A DNA stretch of 16,396 nucleotides from JAWOLE01 sp035263845 (GTDB lineage: Bacteria; Acidobacteriota; Thermoanaerobaculia; UBA5066; Gp7-AA6), in NCBI GenBank assembly GCA_035263845.1, contig DATFQY010000008.1, positions 1 to 16,396 on the forward strand, given 5' to 3'. Made by a program: the position numbers and the translations under genes. Shown here one piece after another: positions 1 through 7,737 of the stretch. The notes beneath the pieces were generated by a model that worked only from the letters and a program-made list of their open reading frames with translations, had not been told where the DNA came from and did not search any database. The number at the start of each line of letters is the position of its first letter. Positions within the stretch are counted from its first letter, which is position 1.

Positions 1-255
1 TACTGGGACGAGCTCTGCTACTTCCACTGCCCCACGGCGTACCTCCCCAACATGAACGGCGAGTGGGTCGCCAGGCTCTCCGCGATGGACATCGCGATCG
101 TGACGGGGGAGACCGACAACATCCTCTCCGGCACGACGGAGATGATGCGGATCTTCAACGAGAAGGGGATTCGAAACCGCAACTCCGTCTGGGGCGCCCC
201 CTACGGCCACGACTGGCCGTGGTGGAAGGAGCAGATCCGCCACTACGTCCCGTAG
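1..255 (+). CDS. Putative esterase (alpha/beta hydrolase), C-terminal fragment
   Basis: The reading frame is open from the first base of the window and stops with TAG at 253-255, giving 84 residues of a C-terminus whose start lies to the left of the window. The segment contains an acidic stretch IVTGETDNIL and then a GHDWPWW motif close to the end. In the putative esterase family (PF00756, esterase D / enterochelin-esterase-like alpha/beta hydrolases) the catalytic histidine sits in such a Gly-His-Asp-x-x-x-Trp context near the C-terminus. The histidine here is the codon at 208-210. The acidic residue of the triad could lie in the GETD stretch. The nucleophile serine is not in the window, so substrate and cell location cannot be judged. 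The gene converges on the pilus operon, and the two are separated by a GC hairpin. The internal ATG at 52 is in the same frame but is not the start, because family-like sequence continues to its left. Confidence 0.75.
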   Translation, partial: YWDELCYFHCPTAYLPNMNGEWVARLSAMDIAIVTGETDNILSGTTEMMRIFNEKGIRNRNSVWGAPYGHDWPWWKEQIRHYVP

Positions 256-260
256 CCCGG

Positions 261-284
261 AGGGGAGGGGTTGCCCCCTCCCCT
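261..284. terminator. Bidirectional hairpin between convergent esterase and pilY1 genes
   Basis: Ten base pairs form between 261-270 (AGGGGAGGGG) and 275-284, closed by a 4-nt loop TTGC at 271-274. It occupies almost all of the 31-nt gap between the esterase stop (253-255) and the pilY1 stop (287-289). Neither strand has a long U-tract after the stem: the plus strand continues TTCTCAC beyond the last C pair, and the minus strand continues CCGGGCT. The very stable symmetrical stem suits transcription termination from both sides, but classical intrinsic termination is not proven. Confidence 0.7.
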
Positions 285-286
285 TC

Positions 287-3200
287 TCACCGAGGTTTCG
301 TGCCTTCCTTCCAGCTCTTGATGGTGATCTTCCTGCCGCTCGGGGCCGCCTCCTTTTTGACGCTGTTGGCGGTGCTGAAAATGATGTTGCCCCGGTGGTC
401 GGAGGAGAGGAAGAAGACCGGGTCCGTGAGGAACCCCGCGTACGACTGGGTCGCTCCGCGGTCCGACGCGCCCAGGTACGCGTTGCCGGTCGAGTACAGG
501 AGTCCGTAGAAGCGGTCCGTACCGGCCGGAGTCGAGCACTTGGTCGTGTTGTTGCACGAAGGCGTGCTCCCTCCGGACTGGTTCGGGTTGAACGTCGAGA
601 AGAACATCGCGCCCGAGATGACGAGCGTGTTGGTGATGACCCGTTCGCCGGCATTGAGCTCCAGGAACCACCCGTTCGCGGGGGACGTCGTGGCGCTGGC
701 CGCCGTCGGCGACGCGATGTCGAGCAGGTCCGCCTCGGTCCGCGTGACCACGTTGTTGTTGTCGACGACGTAGTAGTAGCGCTCCTTCCAGCCGAGCGAG
801 GCCGGAACGAGGCGGCCCAGGATGTCGTCGCGATCCCCGGTGCCGAAGGCGATTCCGAGCGCTGGGCGCCCGCCCGTGGTGTAACCGAGGTTCACGGCGG
901 CGGGACGGTAATAGATCGGATAGGTCGGGGAGGAAGAGTCCGTCGGTTGCGGCGCCTGGAAGAGGAGGAACGGCTTGCCGGAGCCGGCCGAGAAGTCGAT
1001 CTGGTTGTCGAATCGCCCGCCCGGAGGAGAAACGAGCCGGCGCAGGTCGGTCAGGTCCACGCGCCAGAGCTGTCCCTTCTGATCCCCGACGTAGATCATG
1101 TCGAGGATCCCGTCGCCGTTGACGTCGAGCACGGCGGGATCGGACGGGATCGAGCCGAAGTAGGTCGGCGTGCAGCCGACGGCGTTGATCCCGCAGCTCG
1201 AGTTGGCTCGGTAGAGCGTCTTCCCGGTTTCCACGTCCACCATGTATAGCCAGTTGCCGCGGCGGTTCATCCGCTCGCGGTCGAACCCGCCTCCGAAGAT
1301 CGCCACCTCGTGGTCCTCGAAGACCGGAAGCGGAGTCGTGAGGCTGCCGCAGTTGGCGGTGCAGATCCGGACGCGCCCGACGGAGGGCTTCGACCAGGTC
1401 TCGCCCATGTCGGTGTAGCCGGCTCCCGGAGAGCCGGTGGCGTCGAGGTCGCCGGTGTCCTGGATCTCCCAGAGCACCGACGGCCAGGCTCGGGCCGGCT
1501 GGCTCGCCCGGACGGTCGGGTCGTTGGCGTCCTTGCCGCAGCTTGCGTCGCCGGAGGCGTTCAGGCAGCGCGGGGCGGCGGTGGTGTACGGGCTCGCCGG
1601 CGGGCCGACCATGTTGCCGCTGACGACGAGCTCATCGGGCTGCGTGATGTCCAGGGCGTAGTAGCTTCCCTGCGAATCGGCCGGAGCGGCCCCGGTCGTC
1701 CCTTCGAACGCCGAGCCCTCGCGCATCGACCCGACGAGCACGGTGTGCCACGCCCGGTGCGTGGGATCGGGCGTGCCCGAATGACCCGCGTCGATGAAGA
1801 CGTCGGCGGCGGTGGGCGACCCATCCACGGTCCATTCGTCCCGCTTCGTCTGCGGGCCCACGGCGTCCTTCAGCGGCTTGTAGGCCTGCATGATCGAGCG
1901 GGGAGCGAACGCGAAGAGCTCGGCGCCCGTTCCCTGGTCGTAGCAGTGCCCGGGGCTGTTGTCGGGCAGCGGATCACAGGCGGAAGGGGTGCGATCCCAG
2001 ACTCCCGCGTCGAAGACGTGCAGCAGCCCGTCGTTGGCTCCCGCGATCAGGACCCGGCGCCGGTGGGTGTAGGTCGCGGTGAAGGCCTGGTAGTTGTCGC
2101 GGTTGGTGGAGAAAAGCGCGTAGTTGTTGGGCTGCCCCACGAGGACCGGGGCGGAGTGGAAGATGTCGCCGAGCTTCCACCCGAGATACTTCTGGCTGAT
2201 GTCCGTGATGGATGAGGCGAGGACGGCGTCGCGGTCTCCCCAGAGGAACCGGAGCGAGTCGCCGGCGTCGGAGTCGGTCAGCGCCGGGGAGAGCACCGCG
2301 GGAGGCGCGGTCTGCGGGCCGAGCAGCGCCTTGAGGGTCGGCCACCACGACGCCCCGGTCGTGTAGGTCAGGTCGTACCGGTTTTCCGGGACGGCGTCGG
2401 AGGCAGGGAGCGGCAGGTTCACGAGGGGCGACGGAAGGGACTGCGGCAGCGAGAAGACGATCTTGCGCCCGGGGTAGAAGCTGGTTGGGATCGTCTGCGA
2501 CGGCCCGTCGTTGGAGATGTCCTGGTAACTTCCCGTGGAGAGCGAGGCCCCCGGCGCGAGCACCGCCGACGGCGTGTTCGCCCCGGTTCCCGGGGTCGAG
2601 ACGAGGTTCTGGCCGGCGTTCCACATCAGCGACGCCGGGTTGTTCGACGGCGCCGGCACGGTGACTCCGACGAACGGGTCGGCGGGATCGGTGATCGTCG
2701 TCGTCCCCATCTGGAGGTTTCCACCGGCGTCGAGCTTGTAGGCGTTGAGCCGGCCGTTCCAGATCGAGCGCTCCTTGGCCGCGTTGAAGCTCGCGAAGTA
2801 GGCCGCCTGGTCGCCGGCCGCCTGGGCCCCGGCGACGCTGGTCGCGGCGAAGATCTTCGTGGCCTCGTTGATGAGCGAGGCGATGTCCCGAAGCGCGCGG
2901 GCCAGGCCGTCCGCCGACGTGACGGGGAAGTAGCCGGGAGAGCCGTCGGGCAGGATGGCGCCGGTATTCTGAGCGATGCAGACCCCGGTGTTCGACGTGC
3001 CTTGGGCGCTCGTGCCGAAGCCGATGACGTAGACGGGAACGTTGATCTGCTTCAGCTTCGTCAGGACCTGGCTCGTGAGGGTCGAGCAGTTGTCGTTCTG
3101 GCAGCCGTTGAAGTTGTCGTAGACGAGGATGACGGCGGAGACGCGGCACGTCGCGTTCGGGTCGTCGGTGCGCTTTCCGTTCGAGAAACCGTCAATTGCC

Positions 3201-4465
3201 GGCTTGCTGAAGTAGTTGTAGATGTCCGTCAGGAGGTTCTTGATCGGCGCCTGCGACCCATTGCGGGTCGTCAGGATGGCCTGGTTCTCCGTCACGTCGA
3301 GCCCGATGTCCACGGCGCCCATCAGCGTGGAGTCGCATCCGTCGGCGTACTTGCTCCCGGTTCCGGTGTAGCCGGGGTTGTCCGGGTCGACGGTGGCGAA
3401 GGCGCCGGTGAACTGGTCGTACTGGACGAGCTTGGACTGGTAGCGCAGGAGGCGCGTGACGCAGGGGTAGGAGTTCTGCGGCGGCAGGCAGGTCTGGCCA
3501 TACGAGTAGTCCCTCGGGACCTTGATCAAGGGCAGCGGAGAGGAGTTGGACTGGAACTCCCACCCCGAGCAGCTCGCGTTGACGTCGTAGTCGCCCCTGG
3601 GGTCGTTCAGGAAGCCGAGCTCCTGGCCGGCGCCGGTGCCGCTCGTGACGAAGAGGTCGGACGTCTTCGGCAGCGTGGCCGGAGGAACATAGGAGATCGT
3701 GACGGTGCCGGTGTTTCCGTTGGGCGTCGTGGCCTTGGTCGACCAGTTTCCCTTGGCCTTCTCCTGGTAGACCTTGGTCACTTCCATCGAATGGGTCCCT
3801 GCGATCGGGTAGGCCGAGAGCGTGCCGTCCGTGAAGGCGTCGCCGTACCTTCCCGCCGCGACCGTGATCAGGATCCTCTTCGACGCGTTCTTGGCCGTGC
3901 CGTCGAGGTAGATGATGGCCGTTTGTGCTCCGAGGACGCCGAAGAAGGGCCCGACGATCGTCGCGTTGGCCGGCAGCGTGATGAAGTTCGGGGAACGGTC
4001 CGTGCAGGCCGGCACGGTCTGGCTCGTGCAGGGACCCTCGCCGTTTGGTCCCCACCTTTCGATGGTCCCGGCTGGCTCGTTCCAGCTCTCCGCGGGGTAA
4101 TCCGTGGTCAGCGGCGCGTAGAGCCAGTGCTTGCCGGTGATCGTGATGCTTCCCACGTTGGGGTTGTGGGCGAAAGTCGTCAGGCCGATGTTGAACGCGG
4201 TGTGGTTGTCGTTGACGAACTGCCGGACGACGACCTTGGCTGCCCCCATCTTGCTCGCTGGGGAGTCGGCGTCACCGTCCCACGCGCTCGTGGCACCCGC
4301 GATCGGCTGCTCGGTCGTCTGCGAGTTGCCGAAGACGATCATCATGTTGGGCGGAGCGGTGATGCGCCTCAGGAGGTCCTTGTCGTCGGCGGAGGCGGGG
4401 AGCGCGAGCAGGAGAAGCGCTGCGCCCGCGGCGGCCGGGTAAGTTATCCGGAGTTTCCTCGACAT
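287..4465 (-). CDS. pilY1: PilY1-like type IV pilus tip adhesin / assembly factor
   Basis: This 1392-residue protein is longer than Pseudomonas aeruginosa PilY1 (about 1160). It starts with a signal peptide (basic start, hydrophobic core at about 10-22, likely cleavage after ASA at 24-26). A von Willebrand A-like region runs from about residue 38 to 555, with a third-motif-like Asp450 in the VYDNFNG context. The PilC/PilY1 beta-propeller (PF05567) fills the C-terminal part from about residue 790, starting near IAGANDGLLHVFDAG. An EF-hand-like calcium loop DVNGDGILD lies at 1114-1122. By family, PilY1 sits at the pilus tip, primes assembly with the minor pilins and mediates adhesion, surface sensing and calcium-controlled retraction. 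The first metal-site motif of the vWA domain looks degenerate (residues 45-51, FGNSQTT, in place of DxSxS). I count about 20 cysteines, many closely paired, which suits an oxidised extracellular protein. The start is supported by GGAGG five bases upstream. It is the last gene of the minor-pilin operon, 31 nt after pilX. Confidence 0.93.
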   Translation of the reverse strand: MSRKLRITYPAAAGAALLLLALPASADDKDLLRRITAPPNMMIVFGNSQTTEQPIAGATSAWDGDADSPASKMGAAKVVVRQFVNDNHTAFNIGLTTFAHNPNVGSITITGKHWLYAPLTTDYPAESWNEPAGTIERWGPNGEGPCTSQTVPACTDRSPNFITLPANATIVGPFFGVLGAQTAIIYLDGTAKNASKRILITVAAGRYGDAFTDGTLSAYPIAGTHSMEVTKVYQEKAKGNWSTKATTPNGNTGTVTISYVPPATLPKTSDLFVTSGTGAGQELGFLNDPRGDYDVNASCSGWEFQSNSSPLPLIKVPRDYSYGQTCLPPQNSYPCVTRLLRYQSKLVQYDQFTGAFATVDPDNPGYTGTGSKYADGCDSTLMGAVDIGLDVTENQAILTTRNGSQAPIKNLLTDIYNYFSKPAIDGFSNGKRTDDPNATCRVSAVILVYDNFNGCQNDNCSTLTSQVLTKLKQINVPVYVIGFGTSAQGTSNTGVCIAQNTGAILPDGSPGYFPVTSADGLARALRDIASLINEATKIFAATSVAGAQAAGDQAAYFASFNAAKERSIWNGRLNAYKLDAGGNLQMGTTTITDPADPFVGVTVPAPSNNPASLMWNAGQNLVSTPGTGANTPSAVLAPGASLSTGSYQDISNDGPSQTIPTSFYPGRKIVFSLPQSLPSPLVNLPLPASDAVPENRYDLTYTTGASWWPTLKALLGPQTAPPAVLSPALTDSDAGDSLRFLWGDRDAVLASSITDISQKYLGWKLGDIFHSAPVLVGQPNNYALFSTNRDNYQAFTATYTHRRRVLIAGANDGLLHVFDAGVWDRTPSACDPLPDNSPGHCYDQGTGAELFAFAPRSIMQAYKPLKDAVGPQTKRDEWTVDGSPTAADVFIDAGHSGTPDPTHRAWHTVLVGSMREGSAFEGTTGAAPADSQGSYYALDITQPDELVVSGNMVGPPASPYTTAAPRCLNASGDASCGKDANDPTVRASQPARAWPSVLWEIQDTGDLDATGSPGAGYTDMGETWSKPSVGRVRICTANCGSLTTPLPVFEDHEVAIFGGGFDRERMNRRGNWLYMVDVETGKTLYRANSSCGINAVGCTPTYFGSIPSDPAVLDVNGDGILDMIYVGDQKGQLWRVDLTDLRRLVSPPGGRFDNQIDFSAGSGKPFLLFQAPQPTDSSSPTYPIYYRPAAVNLGYTTGGRPALGIAFGTGDRDDILGRLVPASLGWKERYYYVVDNNNVVTRTEADLLDIASPTAASATTSPANGWFLELNAGERVITNTLVISGAMFFSTFNPNQSGGSTPSCNNTTKCSTPAGTDRFYGLLYSTGNAYLGASDRGATQSYAGFLTDPVFFLSSDHRGNIIFSTANSVKKEAAPSGRKITIKSWKEGTKPR

Positions 4466-4470
4466 CGTTA

Positions 4471-4475
4471 CCTCC
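4471..4475 (-). promoter_or_regulatory. Strong Shine-Dalgarno of pilY1
   Basis: The minus strand reads GGAGG followed by TAACG and the ATG at 4465, a consensus ribosome site with 5-nt spacing. It fixes the pilY1 start. It is also the clearest independent ribosome site in the operon, where most upstream genes are overlapping or nearly so. Confidence 0.8.
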
Positions 4476-4496
4476 GAGGATTGCTGATTCCGTGAA

Positions 4497-4985
4497 CTAA
4501 TCCGGGACCTTGAGCTGCTGCGGGTAGATCGCGATCTGTGCGTCGATGCTCTTGCTGGCCTGGATGGCGGTAGAGGCGGCGGAGGAGGTCACGGCGTAGA
4601 CGTTCTCGACGATCTGCGTGCTGCCGTAGCCCGCTCCGACGCTTTCGAAAGCGTCGCCGGGACGGATGGTGTAGAGAAGCAGGAGGGGCTGGCTGATGGT
4701 GACCTGGAGGTCGGGCGTGGAGAGGCTCGGGTAGTGGCTGGAAACGCCCACCGGCATCGCCCCGCCTGTGTAGTTGAAGGAGTTGCTCAGCATCGCGCCG
4801 GCGTACTCGATGCCGGAGTCGGCCGCGTAGAGGACCTTGGAGATCTTCGTGTCGGTGGAGGCGAGAAGCTGCTCGATCGAGGTCGTGAACATCAGGCCGA
4901 TTCCCATCACGGTCACGACGAAGACCACGAGGACCGCGAGGATCAGGGCCACTCCTTCTTCGCGTCGGCGAGTCCGGCGTTTCAT
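4497..4985 (-). CDS. pilX: PilX-like minor pilin / pilus assembly protein
   Basis: The protein has 162 residues. A basic leader (MKRRTRRREEG) is followed by a long hydrophobic helix at about 12-34 and then the AADSGIEYA motif typical of the PilX N-terminal family, where the usual form is A-E-A/S-G. The likely prepilin-peptidase cut is after Gly11. The residue at mature position 5 is Leu rather than the Glu found in ordinary pilins, as in other PilX/GspK-type tip subunits. By family, it forms part of the minor-pilin tip complex that carries PilY1 and starts pilus assembly in the inner membrane. The start overlaps the pilW stop as ATGA (4982-4985), with GAGGAA seven bases upstream of the ATG, so translation is probably coupled. 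The frame stays open further upstream to 5891, but that part is only an out-of-frame reading of pilW. The C-terminus is short and without clear motifs, so the assignment rests on the N-terminus and on synteny. Confidence 0.87.
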   Translation of the reverse strand: MKRRTRRREEGVALILAVLVVFVVTVMGIGLMFTTSIEQLLASTDTKISKVLYAADSGIEYAGAMLSNSFNYTGGAMPVGVSSHYPSLSTPDLQVTISQPLLLLYTIRPGDAFESVGAGYGSTQIVENVYAVTSSAASTAIQASKSIDAQIAIYPQQLKVPD

Positions 4986-6271
4986 GGGTAGTTCCTCAGC
5001 GATACGGCGAGCGAAAGCGCGCGCCGCCGGTAGGGGCGGTTCGTGATCGATGGGCTCGAGAAGGAGACGGCGGCGGAGTCCAGGATCCGGATGCCGCGCG
5101 CGCCCGGGCCGTCGTAGACCATATCGGGATGGGCGGCTTTGACGACCAGGGAGATCCAGACCGAGCGCAGGGCCGCCGTGGCGAGCTGGCCCCCCGTCGC
5201 GACGGGCCCCGCGGTGTCCACGAAGGCCTGGACCTGCGGCGACGTGGTCCCCGAGATCGGCAGGGTCGCCTCGATCTCGCCGTCCACGTTCCCGACCCAC
5301 TCGTCCTTGTTGGAGGCGCTGGTGTCCACCCGGACCGGCGAGAGCCCGCCGTCCGGGGTGCTGCCGTCGATTCCATCGACGCCGTAGGCGACCTGGAAGT
5401 CCTCGACTTCCTCGACGAGCGTCTGGACCCGGTAGTTGCCCGACGTCGGATCCAGGAGCGCCTCGGCCAGGGAGGGGTGCGTGTCCGTCACGGTGCCGGT
5501 CGCGTCGGCCGGGCCCTCGTCCACGAAGAAGGTGATGTCGTCCACCGCGCCGCCCGTGACCGGCTTGGTGAGAACGGGAGAGCCCGTCCCGGGCGCGTCG
5601 AGCTTCCGGGCGCCGGTGTCGGAGGGGTCCATCGTGAACGTGAAAGTGGTCGACGTCTGCGTATACCAGGAGCCGGTCGTGTCCACGCGGCCCACGAAGT
5701 ACAGGGGAACGAGGACGTTGACCCCGTTGGCCGTGACGATCTGGTTGGTCCCGTCCTGCACGACGAAATAGAAGGGGGCCGTCGCGCGCGCGATCGAGGG
5801 CGTGCCGCCGTTGGGGAAGTTCTGGATCCCCGAGGCCGTCACCGAGGGGATGGTGACGGTCATCGCCGCGGTGCCGTCGCAGGGGGTGCACGTGACGTCG
5901 ACGGGGCTCAGGGCGTACAGGTCGCCCTGGATGATTCCCCGCACCCGGATGACGTCGGTGCCCTGCCGGATGAAATGCCGCGCGCCGTCGAGGTCCGTCA
6001 GCGAAGTCCCGCCCGGCGCGTTGTTGACCGCCGGGAGGATCGCGTTTCCGAAGTAGAGCCCGCCGACCCGCGCCTGGCGGATGACGCGGCCCGCCGCGGA
6101 GAGCCCGACCCGGACGGCGTCCTGCGCTTCGGCCACGTCGGTCTGCTGGCGAGTGAGCCTGTTGGACGCGTCCATGAGCTCATAGAGCCCGATCATCGAG
6201 ATGACGCCGACGACCAGCGCGACGACGAGCTCGATCACGGTGACGCCCCGCTGCCCGGCGAGCCTATTCAT
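4982..6271 (-). CDS. pilW: PilW-like minor pilin
   Basis: The 429-residue protein starts with a class III (type IV prepilin) signal: a nine-residue leader MNRLAGQRG, predicted cleavage after Gly9, then VTVIEL with Glu at mature position 5 (Glu14) and a hydrophobic helix to about residue 30. The C-terminal third has PilW-family features: a VEEVEDFQVAYGVD segment (about 274-287) and a late SVWISLVVKA strand (near 372-381). PilW is a minor pilin of the tip/initiation complex in the inner membrane. Its start overlaps the end of pilV by 8 nt, and a GAGG seven bases before the ATG lies inside pilV. Its stop overlaps the pilX start. It is longer than many PilW proteins, with a large middle region of beta-rich sequence whose role I cannot assign. 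A general secretion minor pseudopilin (GspJ-like) is a weaker alternative, because the neighbours are PilX and PilY1. Confidence 0.88.
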   Translation of the reverse strand: MNRLAGQRGVTVIELVVALVVGVISMIGLYELMDASNRLTRQQTDVAEAQDAVRVGLSAAGRVIRQARVGGLYFGNAILPAVNNAPGGTSLTDLDGARHFIRQGTDVIRVRGIIQGDLYALSPVDVTCTPCDGTAAMTVTIPSVTASGIQNFPNGGTPSIARATAPFYFVVQDGTNQIVTANGVNVLVPLYFVGRVDTTGSWYTQTSTTFTFTMDPSDTGARKLDAPGTGSPVLTKPVTGGAVDDITFFVDEGPADATGTVTDTHPSLAEALLDPTSGNYRVQTLVEEVEDFQVAYGVDGIDGSTPDGGLSPVRVDTSASNKDEWVGNVDGEIEATLPISGTTSPQVQAFVDTAGPVATGGQLATAALRSVWISLVVKAAHPDMVYDGPGARGIRILDSAAVSFSSPSITNRPYRRRALSLAVSLRNYP

Positions 6272-6824
6272 TGGGGAACCTCAGCAGGAGCGACTGCGTC
6301 GTCTGCCGCAGCCCAGGAAAAGGCCCTTGATTCGGCCGGACCGTGACCGTCACGAGCTTGCCGACATACGACGCCGGGGCGGTGACGCGGGTCGCGAGCG
6401 TGGCGTCGAACAGCTCGACCGTATACGTGCGCACGTAGGGGTACGCGTACCAGCCGGGCCCGGGCGAGGTCGTGGCAAAGGAGACGTTCCCCGTGGAAGG
6501 CTCCTGCCAGGAGGGCAGGTCGTTGTTGCACGCGGCGTTGACCGCCACGATGCTTCCGGCGCCGGTCGTCGTGGTCCCGGTCGGGACGGCGGCGTTGGCC
6601 CCGTCGGGGACGCTGGTGCGGGCGTCCCCGCGCGGATAGCCGGTCAGCTCCTCGAGCTTTTCGCGCGCCAGCGTGTTGGCGTTGGAGAGCTGGTAGGAGG
6701 AGGCGGCGGTCCGGATCGCCCCGCTGAAGAGGGGCATCACGCTCAAAAGCGTCAGGGCAAAGACGGTCAGCGCGATGAGTACCTCGACGACCGTCATGCC
6801 GCGCTGCCGCGCGAGCCGCCGCAT
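6264..6824 (-). CDS. pilV: PilV-like minor pilin (type IV pilus modification protein)
   Basis: The 186-residue protein has a type IV prepilin leader MRRLARQRG, predicted cleavage after Gly9, then MTVVEV with Glu at mature position 5 (Glu14) and a hydrophobic helix to about residue 35. The segment after the helix, with LSNANTLAREKLEEL, matches the PilV/GspI pattern. It is expected in the inner membrane and pilus tip complex. I chose the ATG at 6824 because it gives a normal short basic leader, has GAGG just upstream and lies 5 nt after the previous stop. A GTG at 6845 (seven more residues, MDVELRK) is also in frame, but it would give a longer leader containing acidic residues. The end overlaps the pilW start by 8 nt. 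A GspI-type pseudopilin is the alternative and is less likely given PilY1 downstream. Confidence 0.85.
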   Translation of the reverse strand: MRRLARQRGMTVVEVLIALTVFALTLLSVMPLFSGAIRTAASSYQLSNANTLAREKLEELTGYPRGDARTSVPDGANAAVPTGTTTTGAGSIVAVNAACNNDLPSWQEPSTGNVSFATTSPGPGWYAYPYVRTYTVELFDATLATRVTAPASYVGKLVTVTVRPNQGPFPGLRQTTQSLLLRFPNE

Positions 6825-6829
6825 CTTCC

Positions 6830-7576
6830 TCAATTCCACGTCCACCCATCCGTGACGTAGCCGCGGCCGTCGACGTACTTGTCCAGGCGGCCCTTCCCGC
6901 TCAGATCGCTCGCGACTGTGACGCGGAAGTAATTCTTCCCCGACCAGTCGGCGAAGTAGACGCCCCGGCCCCCGGATGTGGTCGAGGGGCCCGACCCTCC
7001 GTCTTCGGGCGGAGCGATCCCGCCCGAAGGCAGGAACACGATCCGATCCGTCAGCCCGGCGTTGCCGCCGTAGGTGTCGAAGTGAACGGCGTCGCCGAGG
7101 TCGTCGGCGGTGCCCCCCTGCTTCCAGAAATGCACGTAGGAGAGGGAGACGTCCGCGAGGGTCGGCTCGTCGGTCGCCGGCGAAGTCGCGAAGGTCCCCG
7201 TGTCCTGGACGTTGTTGCCCGCCGCCGCGGCCTCGTCGGCCGGCAGCGGCACCGTCGCATCGTTGGCGCGGTCCTGGAAAGCCTTCAACCGGATCCGCCC
7301 GTCCGGACCCCGGCTGATCTCGACGACCACGTTCGTGGACCTCCGGACCGCCTCGAGTCTCGCCAACGTGATGATCTGGCGGGCGGCCGCGCAGGCGGCG
7401 AGGTCCTCGGACCGCCTGATCAATTTGCTCGCGACCGGCGCGATGAACGCGGTCAGAATGCCGATGAGAAAGAAGACGACGAGAAGCTCGGCGAGCATGA
7501 ATCCGCCTGCCGCCCGGGTAGTCGTTTTCCCTTTGCTACCCCGCCTCACCTCGGTTCTGCAGCGGCAGATCCCCAT
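6830..7576 (-). CDS. FimT/GspH-type minor prepilin, first gene of the pilus operon
   Basis: The core is a prepilin motif AAGG|FMLAELLVVFFLIGIL with Phe at +1 and Glu at +5, followed by a FimT/GspH-like stretch (ARQIITLARLEAVRRSTNVVVEIS). The globular part ends near DGRGYVTDGWTWN. With the ATG at 7576 the product is 248 residues with a 25-residue basic leader. A GTG at 7549 would give 239 residues and a more typical leader of 16. Neither has a convincing ribosome site. An ATG further upstream at 7681 is in frame, but the extra residues look non-coding. By family this is a minor pilin of the priming complex, processed by the prepilin peptidase PilD. It heads the order fimT-pilV-pilW-pilX-pilY1, which resembles the fimU-pilV-W-X-Y1 cluster of Pseudomonas. 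A secretion-system GspH is the alternative. Confidence 0.85.
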   Translation of the reverse strand: MGICRCRTEVRRGSKGKTTTRAAGGFMLAELLVVFFLIGILTAFIAPVASKLIRRSEDLAACAAARQIITLARLEAVRRSTNVVVEISRGPDGRIRLKAFQDRANDATVPLPADEAAAAGNNVQDTGTFATSPATDEPTLADVSLSYVHFWKQGGTADDLGDAVHFDTYGGNAGLTDRIVFLPSGGIAPPEDGGSGPSTTSGGRGVYFADWSGKNYFRVTVASDLSGKGRLDKYVDGRGYVTDGWTWN

Positions 7577-7617
7577 GCCTGTCAGATAAGCGTGGAAGGA
7601 TGCTTGTCTCGTGCCAT

Positions 7618-7637
7618 CCGGGCAGACTTTCGCCCGA
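7618..7637. repeat. Small stem-loop in the pilus-operon leader
   Basis: CGGGC at 7619-7623 pairs with GCCCG at 7632-7636 around an 8-nt loop. Immediately to its left, GGATG (7598-7602) can pair with CATCC (7615-7619). The two stems share position 7619 and so form adjacent or alternative helices. They lie about 40 nt upstream of the chosen start of the FimT-like gene. Stems of five pairs are common by chance in GC-rich DNA, so this is weak evidence of leader structure. Confidence 0.3.
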
Positions 7638-7686
7638 GGTACACCGTTTATCGATTGCCCCCACGACAGCTCCCCGACCATTCCGT

Positions 7687-7715
7687 TCGTCGGGTGAACA
7701 CTCCGGACCCGACGA
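7687..7715. repeat. Perfect 9-bp inverted repeat upstream of the pilus operon
   Basis: TCGTCGGGT at 7687-7695 is the exact reverse complement of ACCCGACGA at 7707-7715, with an 11-nt loop. It lies about 110 nt upstream of the FimT-like start codon, in the presumed 5' leader on the minus strand. No U-tract follows on the minus strand, so it does not look like a terminator in the operon direction. It could be leader structure or a protein-binding site. Confidence 0.6.
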
Positions 7716-7737
7716 CCAAAGAATTTTAGATCGGACG

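Noticed and set aside
3002..4495. A 497-codon plus-strand frame antisense to pilY1
   Set aside because: It is a shadow of the pilY1 coding frame without family-like sequence, and it runs through the pilY1 ribosome site into the pilX end.
4986..5891. Upstream extension of the pilX frame
   Set aside because: This part reads pilW out of frame and is rich in Arg, Gly and Pro. The ATGA overlap and ribosome site support the start at 4985.
5129..6346. A 405-codon plus-strand frame antisense to pilW
   Set aside because: It is a shadow frame of compositionally biased sequence opposite a clear prepilin gene.
7723..7728. TAAAAT on the minus strand as a sigma-70 -10 box for the pilus operon
   Set aside because: No acceptable -35 hexamer is found at a spacing of 16-19 bases (the candidates are GC-rich, such as CCCAGA and TGCCCA).
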